A program made the translations under genes and the position numbers. The notes beneath the pieces are model-generated. The model saw only the letters and a program-made list of their open reading frames with translations. It searched no databases and was not told the origin of the DNA. From contig NZ_LMHZ01000009.1 of assembly GCF_001428545.1 (NCBI RefSeq), positions 56,559 through 120,558 on the forward strand: 64,000 nt of DNA, written 5' to 3'. This document shows positions 8,307 to 19,230 of the stretch, piece after piece. The DNA is from Noviherbaspirillum sp. Root189 (lineage in GTDB: Bacteria > Pseudomonadota > Gammaproteobacteria > Burkholderiales > Burkholderiaceae_D). How positions within the stretch are numbered: the stretch's first letter is position 1; each line of letters starts with the position of its first letter.

Positions 8307-9469
8307 AGTGCCACCTTAGGACCTATCAGTTCCAGCACGGCCTGTGCGCTTTCCTTCGCAGTGTCGCGCAGCAGTGAGTGATGCATTTCGGTGAATCTCT
8401 GGTACAGGCGTGCGCGATGCGCTGCGTCATGCAACTGCACCGACATGGCATCGGCCAGCGCGGTCGGTGTCGCAGCATCCTGCAGCAGTTCCGGCACCAG
8501 GAATTCCTGCGCCAGGATGTTCGGCAAACCTACCCAGGGCTGGTAGCCCATGTGACGCAGTACTTCCCAGGATGCCCGCATCATTTTATAGCCAATGACC
8601 ATAGGTTTCTTGAACAGCGCCACTTCCAGCGTCGCAGTGCCGGAAGCGACCAGCACGGCATCGGCAGCGGCCATCGCGGTGTGCGATTTACCCGGCAGGA
8701 TCTGAAGCGGCACGTCTTTGAGACCAGCCGTGGCAATCAATTCGGAAAAGTATGCCTGCTGACGTTCACCGGCCATGGGTACAACGATGCGTAGCGAAGG
8801 ATTTCGCTGCACCAGCAGGCGCGCGGCTTCGATGAAGGCAACGGTGTTGAACTTGAGTTCCGACATCCGGCTTCCCGGCAAGATGGCGACGACTTGCGCC
8901 TCTGCAGGCAGGCCGAGCTCGGCACGGGCCGCTGCGACGTCGGGTTCCATGGGAATCACTTCCGCAAGCGGATAACCGACATAGCTGACGGGAATGCCTG
9001 CCTTGCGGTAGATCTCTTCCTCAAAGGGAAAGACCACCAGCATGTGTGAAACGGCGCGCGCAATCTTCTTGATGCGCCCGCCACGCCAGGCCCAGATCGA
9101 CGGGCTGATGAAATGCATGGTCGGAATACCGGCCTGCTTGAGTTGGGCTTCCAGGCCAAAATTGAAATCGGGCGCGTCGACACCGATGAATGCGGCGGGC
9201 TTCTCGGCCAGCAGCTTGTCACGCAGTGCATTCTGGATGCCCTTGATTTCCCGGTAATGCGCAAGGACTTCAAACAGCCCGCGCACCGACAGCTTTTCCA
9301 TTGGCCATTCACTGCGAAAACCGTACTCCGCCATGCGTTTGCCGCCTATGCCGTAGATATCGGCATCCGGCAACTGCGGCCGCAGCCCGGACAACAAGCG
9401 GCTGGCCAGCAGGTCGCCAGAGCTTTCGCCGGCCACCATGGCGATCGATAGCTTAGCGGACGATGCCAC
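8303..9469 (-). CDS. lpxB: lipid-A-disaccharide synthase
   Basis: The 388-residue GT19 glycosyltransferase joins UDP-2,3-diacylglucosamine and lipid X to make the lipid A disaccharide at the inner face of the membrane. Diagnostic stretches are [18 protein letters not shown] at the N-terminus, [39 protein letters not shown] and [21 protein letters not shown]. Its start at 9469 lies inside the end of lpxA (17-base overlap), and its end overlaps rnhB, so it belongs to the tightly packed lpxD-fabZ-lpxA-lpxB-rnhB run. Confidence 0.98.
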   Translation of the reverse strand: MASSAKLSIAMVAGESSGDLLASRLLSGLRPQLPDADIYGIGGKRMAEYGFRSEWPMEKLSVRGLFEVLAHYREIKGIQNALRDKLLAEKPAAFIGVDAPDFNFGLEAQLKQAGIPTMHFISPSIWAWRGGRIKKIARAVSHMLVVFPFEEEIYRKAGIPVSYVGYPLAEVIPMEPDVAAARAELGLPAEAQVVAILPGSRMSELKFNTVAFIEAARLLVQRNPSLRIVVPMAGERQQAYFSELIATAGLKDVPLQILPGKSHTAMAAADAVLVASGTATLEVALFKKPMVIGYKMMRASWEVLRHMGYQPWVGLPNILAQEFLVPELLQDAATPTALADAMSVQLHDAAHRARLYQRFTEMHHSLLRDTAKESAQAVLELIGPKVAL

Positions 9470-10241
9470 GGGTACTATTGTCGAGGAAGGTACGCATTAG
9501 CCGAAGCGGTTCGGCAGAGGCGGGCGAAGCGGATTCCGCCGCGGCAAGTGCTGTCTTGGCTTCATCCAATGTGAGGCCAGATTTGTAGATCAGCTTGTAG
9601 GCATTGCGCAAATCATTGATTTGTTCACGGCTGAAGCCGCGGCGCTTGAGTCCTTCGATATTGATGCCGTGCGGCTGCGCCGGATTGCCGGACAACAGCA
9701 CATAAGGCGGTACGTCTTGAGTCAGGCTAGTATTCATGCCGACAAACGCATGGTCGCCGATCTTGCAAAACTGATGCACCGCGGCAAAGCCGCTCATGAT
9801 GACCCAGTCGCCGACATGCACATGCCCGGCAAGCGAAGCGTTGTTGGAAAACACGGTGTTGTTGCCGACACGGCAGTCGTGCGCAAGATGCACATAGGCC
9901 AGCATCAGGTTGTCATTGCCAAGCGTCGTTACGCCTTCATCCTGAGCGGTACCAAGATTGAAGGTGCAAAATTCGCGAATCGTATTGCGGTCACCGATCT
10001 CCAAGCGGGTTGGCTCGCCTGCGTACTTCTTGTCCTGTGGCGGCCCGCCGATCGAGGAAAACTGGAAAAATACGTTATCCGTCCCGATCGTGGTATGGCC
10101 TTCGATCACTACATGCGGCCCCACTTTGGTCCGCGCGCCGATCTTGACGTGCGGTCCGATGATGGAATAAGCGCCAATCGCGACCGAATCGTCGAGTTCC
10201 GCTTTCGCGTCAACGATTGCGGTTGGATGGATTGTTGTCAT
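9453..10241 (-). CDS. lpxA: acyl-ACP--UDP-N-acetylglucosamine O-acyltransferase
   Basis: The 262-residue protein is a left-handed parallel beta-helix trimer built from hexapeptide repeats ([20 protein letters not shown] onward) with a helical C-terminal domain. It transfers 3-hydroxyacyl from ACP to UDP-GlcNAc, the first lipid A step. The active-site region is [14 protein letters not shown]. Its start codon shares a base with the fabZ stop (TAATG), and it overlaps lpxB downstream. Length matches E. coli LpxA (262). Confidence 0.98.
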   Translation of the reverse strand: MTTIHPTAIVDAKAELDDSVAIGAYSIIGPHVKIGARTKVGPHVVIEGHTTIGTDNVFFQFSSIGGPPQDKKYAGEPTRLEIGDRNTIREFCTFNLGTAQDEGVTTLGNDNLMLAYVHLAHDCRVGNNTVFSNNASLAGHVHVGDWVIMSGFAAVHQFCKIGDHAFVGMNTSLTQDVPPYVLLSGNPAQPHGINIEGLKRRGFSREQINDLRNAYKLIYKSGLTLDEAKTALAAAESASPASAEPLRLMRTFLDNSTRGIVR

Positions 10242-10711
10242 TACTGCCCCGCTGGCTGGCTCGCGTCGGTGGCGCTACGCATGGTGCACATCAGTTCTGC
10301 TTCCACAGCGATCTGCCCATCGACCAGACCTTGTGCCTTGTATTTCCAGATACCACGCGCCGTGCGCAGAATCTCGACTTCCATCTTGAGCTGATCGCCC
10401 GGCTCGACTGGCCGCTTGAAGCGCGCGCCGTCGATACCGACGAAATAGACCACGCTGTTGTCATCCGGTTTCTGCCCCATGGTCAAAAAGGACAACAGGG
10501 CCGCGGTTTGGGCGAGCGCCTCGATCATGAGGACGCCGGGCATCACCGGTTTGTGCGGAAAGTGTCCGTTGAAGAACTCTTCGTTAACGGTCACATTCTT
10601 GATTGCGGTGATCGATTTGCCGGATTCCCAGTCCAGCACCCGGTCCACCAGCAACAACGGATAGCGGTGTGGAAGATATTGTTTGATTTGGGTGATATCG
10701 AGCGTTTTCAT
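10241..10711 (-). CDS. fabZ: 3-hydroxyacyl-[acyl-carrier-protein] dehydratase FabZ
   Basis: The 156-residue hotdog-fold dehydratase has the family start ([18 protein letters not shown]) and the active site [21 protein letters not shown] with the catalytic histidine and glutamate. It dehydrates 3-hydroxyacyl-ACP in fatty acid elongation, the same intermediate used by LpxA and LpxD, which explains its place between those genes. Both of its ends overlap neighbours by one base (TAATG). Confidence 0.98.
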   Translation of the reverse strand: MKTLDITQIKQYLPHRYPLLLVDRVLDWESGKSITAIKNVTVNEEFFNGHFPHKPVMPGVLMIEALAQTAALLSFLTMGQKPDDNSVVYFVGIDGARFKRPVEPGDQLKMEVEILRTARGIWKYKAQGLVDGQIAVEAELMCTMRSATDASQPAGQ

Positions 10712-11760
10712 TACTTTTTTTCAGTGAGCAGTTTGATCGTTTTTTCGAGCTCGCGAATTTTCTCACGCATCGACCCGAGATTGCGCACGATTGCAGCGGA
10801 TTTTTCCCAATCGGCATTTTTTGCCAGTGGATAGAAGCCCGTGTACTGGCCCGATTCCATAATGGAACGCGACACCAGGCTGCCAGACGAAATATGCACG
10901 TTGTCGGCAATGGTGAGGTGGCCGAGGATCATGGCGGCGCCACCGAAAGTACAGTTTTTGCCAATTTTGGCGCTGCCGGCCACGCCGACGCAGCCGGCCA
11001 TGGCCGTGTGGGCGCCAATATGGCAGTTATGCGCGATCTGGATCTGGTTATCGAGCTTGACGTCGTCTTCGATCACCGTATCGGCCAGCGCACCACGATC
11101 AATCGTGGTGTTGGCGCCAATTTCGACGTCATTGCCGATGACCACCCTGCCGGTCTGCGGTATCTTGATCCAGGTGCCATGTTCCTTGGCAAAACCGAAG
11201 CCATCCGCACCAATGACCGCGCCGGAATGAATGATGCCGTTACTGCCGATTTCGCATCTCGCATGGAAACTTACGTTGGCATAGAAGTGCGTACCTTCGC
11301 CGATTTTCGCGTTGCGTCCGATGAAGCACCCAGCATCGATGGCGGCACCGGAATGGATGACCGCGCCCGCCTCGACCGTCACGTGTGGCCCGATGCTCGC
11401 ATCCGTTGCAATCTGGGCATCGGGATGGACACTGGCGGTGGGATGAATGCCGGGCGTCGCGGGAATCGCCTGCTGTTCGGCGAACAACTGGGCAACACGA
11501 GCGAAGTACGCGTAGGGATTGCTTGTCACAATCCGTGTACCGCCATAGGTTGTGCTGACCACCGTATCATCGGCGGGCGACAATATCAGCGCTGCGGCTT
11601 CAGTTTGTGCAGCAAGGGCGCGAAGCTTGGGGTTTGACAGGAAGGTGATATGAGACGCTGCCGCCGCATCGAGCGGAGCGATGCCGGATACCACTACCTC
11701 GGGCTTGCCAATCAGTTGACCTCCGAGGCGTTCGACCAATTGTTCCAGTCGATAGCTCAT
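10711..11760 (-). CDS. lpxD: UDP-3-O-(3-hydroxyacyl)glucosamine N-acyltransferase
   Basis: The 349-residue protein has an N-terminal uridine-binding domain ([25 protein letters not shown]), a long run of left-handed beta-helix hexapeptide repeats from about residue 105, and a C-terminal helix. The catalytic region is [18 protein letters not shown]. It adds the second 3-hydroxyacyl chain to UDP-3-O-acylglucosamine in lipid A synthesis. It leads the lpx-fabZ run, 170 bases past skp with a hairpin in the gap. Confidence 0.98.
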   Translation of the reverse strand: MSYRLEQLVERLGGQLIGKPEVVVSGIAPLDAAAASHITFLSNPKLRALAAQTEAAALILSPADDTVVSTTYGGTRIVTSNPYAYFARVAQLFAEQQAIPATPGIHPTASVHPDAQIATDASIGPHVTVEAGAVIHSGAAIDAGCFIGRNAKIGEGTHFYANVSFHARCEIGSNGIIHSGAVIGADGFGFAKEHGTWIKIPQTGRVVIGNDVEIGANTTIDRGALADTVIEDDVKLDNQIQIAHNCHIGAHTAMAGCVGVAGSAKIGKNCTFGGAAMILGHLTIADNVHISSGSLVSRSIMESGQYTGFYPLAKNADWEKSAAIVRNLGSMREKIRELEKTIKLLTEKK

Positions 11761-11800
11761 TCTGGCCCTCTTCAGATGTTGGATCGTCTATAAAAGTATT

Positions 11801-11834
11801 CGGCACAAGCGACCTGTCCAGGTGGCTTGTGCCG
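11801..11834 (-). terminator. long hairpin between skp and lpxD, probable partial terminator
   Basis: A 10-bp perfect stem (CGGCACAAGC at 11801-11810, GCTTGTGCCG at 11825-11834) continues after one mismatch into a 4-bp inner stem (ACCT with AGGT). On the minus strand it is followed by AATACTTTTA, a weak T-tract. It may attenuate read-through from bamA-skp into lpxD. Confidence 0.6.
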
Positions 11835-11930
11835 AGTCGGCGTGCCTTGCGCTGAAGATGACTAAAGCGCGGCAGTCATGGCGAAGATCTGGCTGGCTTG
11901 GATACAGGCCAGCGCCAAAGGCCCACGACG

Positions 11931-12452
11931 TTATTTACCGTTTAATGCCTTCAGCACCTTGTCGGTAATGTCGATACGCGGGCTGGCGTACACCGCCTCC
12001 TGGAACACGATATCGAATTTTTCGGCTTCGGCGATCTGCTTGATCACCTTGTTGGTACGCTCCAGCACAATGGCCAGCTCTTCATTACGGCGCTGGTTCA
12101 GGTCTTCTCGAAACTCGCGCTGCTTGCGCTGGAAATCCTTGTCGAGATCGGCCAGTTCGCGCTGTCGCTTGACGCGATCGGATTCGGCCAGGATCGCAGC
12201 GTCTTTGTCGAGTTTGTCAGACATGCCCTTGAGGCGCGCCGCCATGTCCTGCAGTTCTTTTTCACGGCGTGAAAATTCCTGTTCGATCTTGGCTTGTGCT
12301 GCTTTTGCAGGAGCCGCCTCGCGGAAGATGCGTTCGGTGCTGACGAAGCCGACACGCGAGTCCTGTGCGTGGACGCCCGCGAGGGGCAGCATCAATGCTG
12401 CAAGCAGAGCCATGCACTTGACCGATACCGATTTTGTAAATGGAAACTTCAA
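11931..12452 (-). CDS. skp: periplasmic chaperone Skp (OmpH family)
   Basis: The 173-residue product has a signal peptide (hydrophobic core CMALLAALMLPLAG, cleavage after VHA) and a mature part opening QDSRVGFVSTERIFREA, followed by long charged coiled-coil arms and a short C-terminal strand region (FDIVFQEAVYASPRIDIT). Skp trimers hold unfolded outer-membrane proteins on the way to BamA, encoded just upstream. I chose a TTG start at 12452 because GGAG sits seven bases before it; a further TTG at 12467 would add five residues. Length fits the family. Confidence 0.93.
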   Translation of the reverse strand: MKFPFTKSVSVKCMALLAALMLPLAGVHAQDSRVGFVSTERIFREAAPAKAAQAKIEQEFSRREKELQDMAARLKGMSDKLDKDAAILAESDRVKRQRELADLDKDFQRKQREFREDLNQRRNEELAIVLERTNKVIKQIAEAEKFDIVFQEAVYASPRIDITDKVLKALNGK

Positions 12453-12495
12453 GGTCGTTCTCCGCAAATCAAATTACTATTATGCCACCCGCCGG

Positions 12496-14835
12496 TCAGA
12501 AGCCGGTACCAAGCTGGAACTGGAAGTTCTGCTTTCGGTCACCCGCCTGGGACTTCAACGGAATACCGTAGCTCAGCTTGAGCGGCCCGATAGGCGATAC
12601 CCAGCTGATACCTGCACCGACCGAGTAACGCAGATCGGACACATCGAACTTGGCACCTTCGGCGTAGACGTTACCCGCATCAAAGAAGGTGAACCAGCGC
12701 AGTGTCCGGTCATTGCCGGACCCTGGGAACGGGAACTGCAGCTCTGCATTGGCAATGATACGGGAAGTACCACCGAGCGGGTCGCCGTTCGATGCCTTCG
12801 GTCCAAGCGAGGAGCCTTCGTAACCGCGTACCGAACCGATACCACCCGCATAGAAATTCTTGAAAATCGGGTAGCGTTTGCCCCCCAGGCCGCGACCGTA
12901 GTCGACTTCTCCGTTCAGCGCCAGCGTAACGGCGCTGAACAACGGCATGAAGTACTGGTGCTGGTAAACAGCACGGTAATACTGGAGGCTACCAGCCGGC
13001 GCAATCTCAAGGTTGACACGCTGATAACGTCCGACAGTCGGCACCAGTGCGCTGTCGCGGCTGTCGCGCTGCCAGGCGGCGGTCAACGGGAAGCTGGTTG
13101 TGCTTGCCTCGGTACCATCGCCGAAGTCCTGTACATACCGCTTGTAAAGCTCAGGGCTGTCATTGAAGCCTGGCACGCCGGTATAAGTCGTCACGTCGGT
13201 TTTTTCTACGCCGAGACCGAAGAACACCGTGTCAACTTCAGAAAAGGGGACGCCGAACTTGACATTGCCGCCGGTTGTTTTAATGACGTAGTCGCCGGTG
13301 TTAACCTCGGGGGGACGGGTGGTGCGCAGGAAAACTTCATAGCTGCGGCTGATACCATCATCTGTAAAGTAAGGCGTCGTGGTGGAAACTGCGATAGTAC
13401 GGTTACGACGGCTGGTATTGACGTCAATGCCCAGCGTGTTGCCACTGCCGAAGGCATTTTGCTGCTGGATCGAACCAGTAAGCATGACTTTTTCACTGCT
13501 TGAAAAGCCGGCACCGAGCAGGATGTTGCCGGTCGGCTTTTCGGCCACGGTCATGTTGACGTCAACCTGGTCAGTTGTACCAGGGACTTCCGGCGTGTCG
13601 ATGCCGACTTCACGGAAATAACCGAGACGGTCGACGCGGTCACGGGAAAGGCGAATCTTTTCGCCGTCGTACCAGGAATTTTCAAACTGGCGGAATTCGC
13701 GGCGTACCACTTCGTCACGGGTCTTGGTATTGCCCGCAACGTTGATGCGCCGCACATAGACCCGTTTGCCGGGATCGATCAGTACAGTGAAACTAACTTC
13801 GCGTTTTTCGCGATTGATTTCCGGGTTGGCATTGACGTTGGCGAAGGCGTAGCCGAAATTACCCAGGCGCTCCGAAATCTTCTTGACGCTATCGGCGAGC
13901 TTTTCGCCCGAATAGACGTCGCCGCTCTTGAGCTGAACCAGGGAACGGAGTTCTTCTTCGCGGCCGAACATTTCGCCTTCGAATTTGACGCCCGATACCG
14001 TGTACTTTTCACCTTCGTTGATATTGATGGTGATGTAGATGTCTTTCTTGTCCGGCGTAATCGACACCTGGGTGGACTCGACCTGCATTTCGAGGTAACC
14101 GCGATTCAGATAGAACGAGCGCAGCGATTCGATATCGCCAGTCAGCTTTTGCTTGGAATACTGGTCGGCTTTCGTGTACCAGGTAAACCAACCCGGCGTG
14201 CGCAAGTTCAGAAGGCCAAGCAGTTCCTTTTCAGGAAACGCCTTGTTGCCAATAATATTGATTTGCCTGATGCGGGAAACATCGCCTTCGTCGACGGCAA
14301 AGCTGATGTTGACGCGGTTACGCTCGATCGGAGTGACCGTCGTCGTAATCTGGACGCCATACAGGCCGCGCGACAAGTATTGGCGCTTCAGTTCCTGCTC
14401 GGCACGGTCGACCAAGGCCTTGTCATAGATACGGGATTCACCGAGGCCGATATCCTTCAGCGCCTTGGTCAACGTTTCCTTGTCAAATTCCTTGGTGCCC
14501 GAAAATTCAACGCCCGCAATCGCCGGTCGCTCTTCGACCATCACAACAAGGACATCGCCTTCGACTTCGATCCGGATGTCCTTGAAGAAGCCGGTTGCGT
14601 AGAGCGCCTTGATGGCCGCAGCGCCTTTTTCATCGGTATAGGTCTCGCCAACGCGCACTGGAAGGTAACTGAACACAGTGCCGGCTTCTGTACGCTGAAT
14701 GCCTTCGACACGAATATCCTTGACCGTGAACGGTGCAACGGCCAGCGCGCTGCCAGTGCAAAGTGCAAAGGCAGCGATAGCAATGAGGCGACGGGGGAAA
14801 AAGGACTGGGGAAAACGCTCGAATTGTAATTTCAT
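12496..14835 (-). CDS. bamA: outer membrane protein assembly factor BamA
   Basis: The 779-residue Omp85 protein has a signal peptide ending near ALA (residues 1 to 32), five POTRA domains (about 35 to 430, starting PFTVKDIRVEGIQRTEAGTV) and a C-terminal 16-strand barrel with the conserved IGSVRGYEGSSLGP loop and a terminal phenylalanine (QLGTGF). It inserts beta-barrel proteins into the outer membrane. It sits between rseP and skp, the usual envelope-assembly order. Confidence 0.98.
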   Translation of the reverse strand: MKLQFERFPQSFFPRRLIAIAAFALCTGSALAVAPFTVKDIRVEGIQRTEAGTVFSYLPVRVGETYTDEKGAAAIKALYATGFFKDIRIEVEGDVLVVMVEERPAIAGVEFSGTKEFDKETLTKALKDIGLGESRIYDKALVDRAEQELKRQYLSRGLYGVQITTTVTPIERNRVNISFAVDEGDVSRIRQINIIGNKAFPEKELLGLLNLRTPGWFTWYTKADQYSKQKLTGDIESLRSFYLNRGYLEMQVESTQVSITPDKKDIYITININEGEKYTVSGVKFEGEMFGREEELRSLVQLKSGDVYSGEKLADSVKKISERLGNFGYAFANVNANPEINREKREVSFTVLIDPGKRVYVRRINVAGNTKTRDEVVRREFRQFENSWYDGEKIRLSRDRVDRLGYFREVGIDTPEVPGTTDQVDVNMTVAEKPTGNILLGAGFSSSEKVMLTGSIQQQNAFGSGNTLGIDVNTSRRNRTIAVSTTTPYFTDDGISRSYEVFLRTTRPPEVNTGDYVIKTTGGNVKFGVPFSEVDTVFFGLGVEKTDVTTYTGVPGFNDSPELYKRYVQDFGDGTEASTTSFPLTAAWQRDSRDSALVPTVGRYQRVNLEIAPAGSLQYYRAVYQHQYFMPLFSAVTLALNGEVDYGRGLGGKRYPIFKNFYAGGIGSVRGYEGSSLGPKASNGDPLGGTSRIIANAELQFPFPGSGNDRTLRWFTFFDAGNVYAEGAKFDVSDLRYSVGAGISWVSPIGPLKLSYGIPLKSQAGDRKQNFQFQLGTGF

Positions 14836-14892
14836 CGGTTACTTTTTTTCAATGTCCCAGCGCGTCACCCCCTCGGGCAAACTGACCGGAAC

Positions 14893-16263
14893 TCAGGACA
14901 TGAGCCGTACGATGTCGTTAAAGACGGCAACTGCCATCAACGTCATCAATATGCCCACTCCTGCACGCTGGGCTATTTCTCCAACCCGCTCGGGAAGCGC
15001 CCGGCCGGTCAAAAGTTCCAGCGAATAATACAGTAAAAGCCCCCCGTCTAAAACTGGGATGGGGAGCAGGTTCATTACGCCCAGGCTGATGCTGATGAAC
15101 GCAATGAACGTGAGGTAGCTGATGATGCCAATGCGTGCGGTCTGCCCGGCGTAGTCGGCGATGGTGATAGGACCGGTAATATTCTTCCAGGAAACTTCAC
15201 CGATGAGCATTTTACCAAGCATTTTGAGTGTAAGGACGCTTGTATCCCAGGTCTTTGTGACCGCCTTGGCGACAGCGGCAACCGGCGCATCGCTGGTGGT
15301 GATCATTTCCGGAGCAAGTGGGACCTCGGCCTTGATACGGCCAATTGTCTGTTCGCCCTTTGAATAGGACTCCGGCGTGACGGTAATGTCGAAAGGCTGG
15401 CCGTTGGCATGCACACCCGTAATCTGCAAGGGTTTGCCGGAAGACGCGCGAATCAGCTCGACAAATGCAAGACCGTCAGTGACTGTGATGTCGCCGACCT
15501 TGTGAATCAGGTCACCCTCGCGCAGGCCGGCCTGCATCGCTGGACCATCGGGCATGATTTTGCCAAGAACGGGTTTGGGGCGCGCCAGGTCAAGCCCAAG
15601 CTTTGCCAGGAAATCGCCTTCCAGGTCTTCTGTGACAAGCCCATCGAGGCGCACAGTGACCGTATCGACAAACGTGGAACCCGGCGATGCAGGATTCGGA
15701 CGCTGAACATCCAGTCTTGCCGGGGCTTTTTCAAGCGCCAGCTGGGTCAGCTTCCAGCGCAGGTCGGACCAGGCGCGAACCGTTTCTCCATTGACAGCAG
15801 TGATCAGTTCGCCGCCACGCAGACCGGCCTGATACGCTGCACTGGATTCCGGCATCGCCCGGATACGGGTTGCGGGCTCGGGCACGCCATAGCTGTACAG
15901 GCCGGCGAATACGGCAATTGCCAGCAGAAAGTTGGCGAGTGGCCCGGCAGCGACGATGGCAATACGCTTCCAGACAGACTGACTGGTGAATTCCCGCTTC
16001 AATTCGGCGGGAGGAAGCGTGCTCACATCCTGCTCGCGGGCGTCCAGCATCTTGACATAGCCGCCAAGCGGCAGCATCGAGATTGCCCACTCGGTCTGGT
16101 CTGGCCCGAAACGTCGCGACCAGACGATTTTACCCATGCCAACCGAAAAACGGAGTACTTTGACGCCGCACCAGCGGGCGACCCAATAGTGGCCAAGTTC
16201 GTGGACTACAACCAATACGGCGAGCGCTGCGAGGAACGCGATCACGGTTTGCAGGAAAGTCAT
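14893..16263 (-). CDS. rseP: RIP metalloprotease RseP (site-2 protease)
   Basis: The 456-residue membrane protease has the zinc motif HELGH at residues 21 to 25 in its first transmembrane helix, two central PDZ domains (around PESSAAYQAGLRGGELITAV and MPDGPAMQAGLREGDLIHKV) and the third ligand motif NLLPIPVLDGG near the C-terminus. It cleaves anti-sigma factors such as RseA and residual signal peptides within the inner membrane. It lies 57 bases upstream of bamA and 11 bases downstream of dxr. Confidence 0.97.
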   Translation of the reverse strand: MTFLQTVIAFLAALAVLVVVHELGHYWVARWCGVKVLRFSVGMGKIVWSRRFGPDQTEWAISMLPLGGYVKMLDAREQDVSTLPPAELKREFTSQSVWKRIAIVAAGPLANFLLAIAVFAGLYSYGVPEPATRIRAMPESSAAYQAGLRGGELITAVNGETVRAWSDLRWKLTQLALEKAPARLDVQRPNPASPGSTFVDTVTVRLDGLVTEDLEGDFLAKLGLDLARPKPVLGKIMPDGPAMQAGLREGDLIHKVGDITVTDGLAFVELIRASSGKPLQITGVHANGQPFDITVTPESYSKGEQTIGRIKAEVPLAPEMITTSDAPVAAVAKAVTKTWDTSVLTLKMLGKMLIGEVSWKNITGPITIADYAGQTARIGIISYLTFIAFISISLGVMNLLPIPVLDGGLLLYYSLELLTGRALPERVGEIAQRAGVGILMTLMAVAVFNDIVRLMS

Positions 16264-16274
16264 AACTGGACTGC

Positions 16275-17444
16275 CTATTGAATAAAGGACTGGGCCGCCT
16301 CCCGGGCTCGGAGGTCCTGTTCGAGCAGCGCGCCGATATCGGACAATTCGCCATGGGGCAATCGCTCCATGACCTGGTCAATGACACGATCAATTGCGCG
16401 GAACCCGATCTTGCGATCTAAAAATGCTTGGACAGCAACTTCATTTGCCGCGTTCAGTATAGCCGGCGCGGTGCCGCCAGCCGATAATGCCTCATAGGCA
16501 AGACGCAGGCAGGGGAAACGCGTAAAGTCCGGACGATGAAACGCCAGTTGCCCGATCTTGACGAGGTCCACTGCCGCCACCCCGGAGGTGATCCGCTCCG
16601 GATAGGCCAGCGCATGGGCAATTGGTGTACGCATGTCTGGATTACCGAGTTGTGCGAGGACGGAGCCGTCAACATAGGACACCATGGAATGGATCACGCT
16701 TTGCGGGTGAATGACCACCTCAATCTGGCTGGCCGGTGCGCCGAACAGCCAGTGGGCTTCGATGACTTCCAGCCCCTTGTTCATCATGGTGGCCGAGTCT
16801 ACCGAAATCTTGCGCCCCATAACCCAGTTTGGATGCGCGACCGCCTCTTCCGGCGTCACGTTTTCAAGCGTTTCCACCGCTCGATGGAGGAATGGGCCAC
16901 CGGACGCAGTCAGCAAGACCTTGGCGACACCATGATTATCGGGTACACGTCCATAGCCGTGAGGAAGGCACTGGAAAATAGCATTATGTTCACTGTCGAT
17001 AGGCAGCAGGGTTGCGCCGCTCGCGGCAATGGCCTCCATGAACAGGCGGCCGGACATCACCAGCGCTTCCTTATTGGCCAATAATACTTTTTTACCGGCT
17101 TTAGCCGCTGCCAGGGTTGGCGCCAGGCCCGCAGCGCCGACGATCGCTGCCATGACAGCATCGCAGTCCGCACTGCTCGCAACACGGCAGAGCGCAGCTT
17201 CACCATACTCTACGGCAGTCGTCAGACCTTTCGTCTTGAACAGGCCTGCCAGGCGATCCGCGGCGGCTGCGGTGCCAACCACGGCAACATCCGGCTTGAA
17301 CCGCGCGCATTGCTCGGCAAGTTCGTCCACGCGCTGATGCGCGGTCAGGGCATGGACACGGTAACGATCCGGATGGCGTGCGACGACATCCAGTGTGGAC
17401 ACGCCGATGGAACCGGTGGCGCCGAGAATCGTAATTCGTTGCAT
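16275..17444 (-). CDS. dxr: 1-deoxy-D-xylulose-5-phosphate reductoisomerase
   Basis: The 389-residue enzyme makes 2-C-methyl-D-erythritol 4-phosphate with NADPH, the committed MEP-pathway step. It shows the N-terminal NADPH motif [18 protein letters not shown], the [12 protein letters not shown] segment, the metal/substrate motif [13 protein letters not shown], and GGPF and [21 protein letters not shown]. It sits between cdsA and rseP; isoprenoid made here feeds UppS encoded two genes upstream. Confidence 0.98.
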   Translation of the reverse strand: MQRITILGATGSIGVSTLDVVARHPDRYRVHALTAHQRVDELAEQCARFKPDVAVVGTAAAADRLAGLFKTKGLTTAVEYGEAALCRVASSADCDAVMAAIVGAAGLAPTLAAAKAGKKVLLANKEALVMSGRLFMEAIAASGATLLPIDSEHNAIFQCLPHGYGRVPDNHGVAKVLLTASGGPFLHRAVETLENVTPEEAVAHPNWVMGRKISVDSATMMNKGLEVIEAHWLFGAPASQIEVVIHPQSVIHSMVSYVDGSVLAQLGNPDMRTPIAHALAYPERITSGVAAVDLVKIGQLAFHRPDFTRFPCLRLAYEALSAGGTAPAILNAANEVAVQAFLDRKIGFRAIDRVIDQVMERLPHGELSDIGALLEQDLRAREAAQSFIQ

Positions 17445-17464
17445 ACTGCCTTACCTATGTGTAT

Positions 17465-18283
17465 TCATAGCCATGCACCGAGCAGCGCGGCAAGCGGCAG
17501 AGTCGGTATCAGGGCGTCAATCCGGTCAAGAACGCCGCCATGTCCGGGCAACAGATTACTGCTGTCCTTCATGCCCGCGCGACGTTTGAGCTGTGATTCA
17601 AACAGGTCGCCAACGATACTTGCCGCAACCATCAAAGTCATCACAACGAAGAAACCACCCCAACCCCAACGCGCCAGAACCTGCGGTGCGAATGTATCGG
17701 CGAGCAGCGGGTGAAACGTTGACGCAGCGGTGATGATCAGCACCGCCAGCCAGCCACCAATGGCACCTTCCCAGGATTTGCCTGGAGAAATGGTTGGTGC
17801 GAGTTTGCGCTTTCCAAATGCCTTACCGGAAAAGTACGCGCCGATGTCGGCGATCCAGACAATCGCCATGACGGAAAGAAGATATACCGGCGAGCGTTGA
17901 AACAAGGCGACGATCGCCAGGAAACAACCAAGTATCGCAATTCCGTAGATGCCGTTCAGCAGGCGGTTACCCAAGGCATCGAGCGGTGGCAAACCAAATT
18001 TAAGGGAAGGAATGAGACGGATCACCCAGATTGCGACGCTCAGCATGAAGAGCAAACGCGCGGACTCGGGTTCACCCTTCAATAACAGATACAGGAAGGC
18101 TGCTGTCCAGATAACTGCCCCAGGAATGGCCTGGCGCACCTGGAACAACCGAAAACTCTCCCACGCAGCGGCCGCGAAGAAGGCGGCGATCACGACAGAG
18201 AAAAGGATAAAAGACTTCGAAAACAATACTGTAAGCAGAACCGCCAGCAATACCAGCGCCGTGATGACGCGTGTTTTGAGCAT
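17465..18283 (-). CDS. cdsA: phosphatidate cytidylyltransferase
   Basis: The 272-residue integral membrane enzyme (about eight hydrophobic segments) converts phosphatidate and CTP to CDP-diacylglycerol, the precursor of all phospholipids. The family signature is near the C-terminus: SIVGDLFESQLKRRAG followed by KDSSNLLPGHGGVLDRIDAL. Its ATG shares one base with the uppS stop (TAATG). Confidence 0.97.
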   Translation of the reverse strand: MLKTRVITALVLLAVLLTVLFSKSFILFSVVIAAFFAAAAWESFRLFQVRQAIPGAVIWTAAFLYLLLKGEPESARLLFMLSVAIWVIRLIPSLKFGLPPLDALGNRLLNGIYGIAILGCFLAIVALFQRSPVYLLSVMAIVWIADIGAYFSGKAFGKRKLAPTISPGKSWEGAIGGWLAVLIITAASTFHPLLADTFAPQVLARWGWGGFFVVMTLMVAASIVGDLFESQLKRRAGMKDSSNLLPGHGGVLDRIDALIPTLPLAALLGAWL

Positions 18284-19041
18284 TACGACGCCTTTTTCTG
18301 CTCTGTGACCTGGGCGCTGGTACGGCCGAAACGACGCTCCCGTTGGTGATAAGAGTCGATAGCCTTATCAAGTTCTTCCGCATTAAAATCCGGCCAATAG
18401 GTTTCTGTGAAATAAAATTCAGTGTAAGCGAGCTGCCACAAAAGAAAATTCGAAATGCGCTCTTCGCCGCCAGTCCGGATAAACAGATCCGGCTCTGGCG
18501 CGTAGGCCATGGCAAGATGAGGCGCGAGCTGATCCTCAGAGAAGTCGGTTGCGCCGGGATGCTGGGCGACCATCTTCCCAATTGCCTGCATGATATCCCA
18601 GCGGCCGCCGTAGTTTGCACAAACAGTCACGGTGAGCCGGGTATTGTGGGCGGTCCTGCGCTCCGCGCTGGCGATCAATCGACGAAGTTTGTCGTCAAAT
18701 CGGCTTAAATCCCCGACGACTCTCAGGCGAATGCCATTGGCATGCATCTTTGCGACTTCGCGTTCAAGGGCCATGACGAATAGCCGCATGAGCAGCGACA
18801 CTTCCTCTGCCGGACGACGCCAGTTCTCGGAGCTGAAGGCGAACAGGGTCAGGTATTCGATGCCGCGCTCAACACAGGCCTCGACGACCGCGCGCACCGC
18901 TTCAACGCCCTTGGCGTGTCCAGCAACGCGTGGCATGAAACGCCTGGTTGCCCATCGACCATTTCCATCCATGATGATGGCGACATGGCGTGGCACAGGA
19001 GGAAGTTCAGGTACCGCTTGAGTTGAGCTCAAATAGGTCAT
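18283..19041 (-). CDS. uppS: isoprenyl (undecaprenyl) diphosphate synthase
   Basis: The cis-prenyltransferase signature [13 protein letters not shown] (catalytic Asp25 in this numbering) is close to the N-terminus, with [13 protein letters not shown] and the C-terminal [22 protein letters not shown]. It makes undecaprenyl diphosphate, the lipid carrier for peptidoglycan and O-antigen. I chose the ATG at 19041 (252 residues, typical for the family); a TTG at 19089 would give 268 residues, and neither start has a clear ribosome binding site. Confidence 0.95.
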   Translation of the reverse strand: MTYLSSTQAVPELPPVPRHVAIIMDGNGRWATRRFMPRVAGHAKGVEAVRAVVEACVERGIEYLTLFAFSSENWRRPAEEVSLLMRLFVMALEREVAKMHANGIRLRVVGDLSRFDDKLRRLIASAERRTAHNTRLTVTVCANYGGRWDIMQAIGKMVAQHPGATDFSEDQLAPHLAMAYAPEPDLFIRTGGEERISNFLLWQLAYTEFYFTETYWPDFNAEELDKAIDSYHQRERRFGRTSAQVTEQKKAS

Positions 19042-19230
19042 GTGAGGGCTTAAGCGAAAAATAGGTTGTCGTGGTGGTTTTTCAGTCAATCAGGGACATG
19101 GCCCTGGTCAGACTATATACCGCCATATGAAGCACGCCTTGCTAAATGGCAACCATCAGGCGCGTTGCCTTCACTTTTTTCTTGCTAATCGGGCGCATTG
19201 AAAGATTCATCGCACCCGACAAGAAGAAAT

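Noticed and set aside
11878..13503. A 541-codon plus-strand open frame across skp and bamA
   Set aside because: It runs antisense through two well-identified genes and their gap, with serine/arginine-rich shadow composition.
19130..19230. Imperfect hairpins between frr and uppS
   Set aside because: The T-rich side is on the wrong strand for the minus-strand genes and the stems have mismatches; not reported as a terminator.
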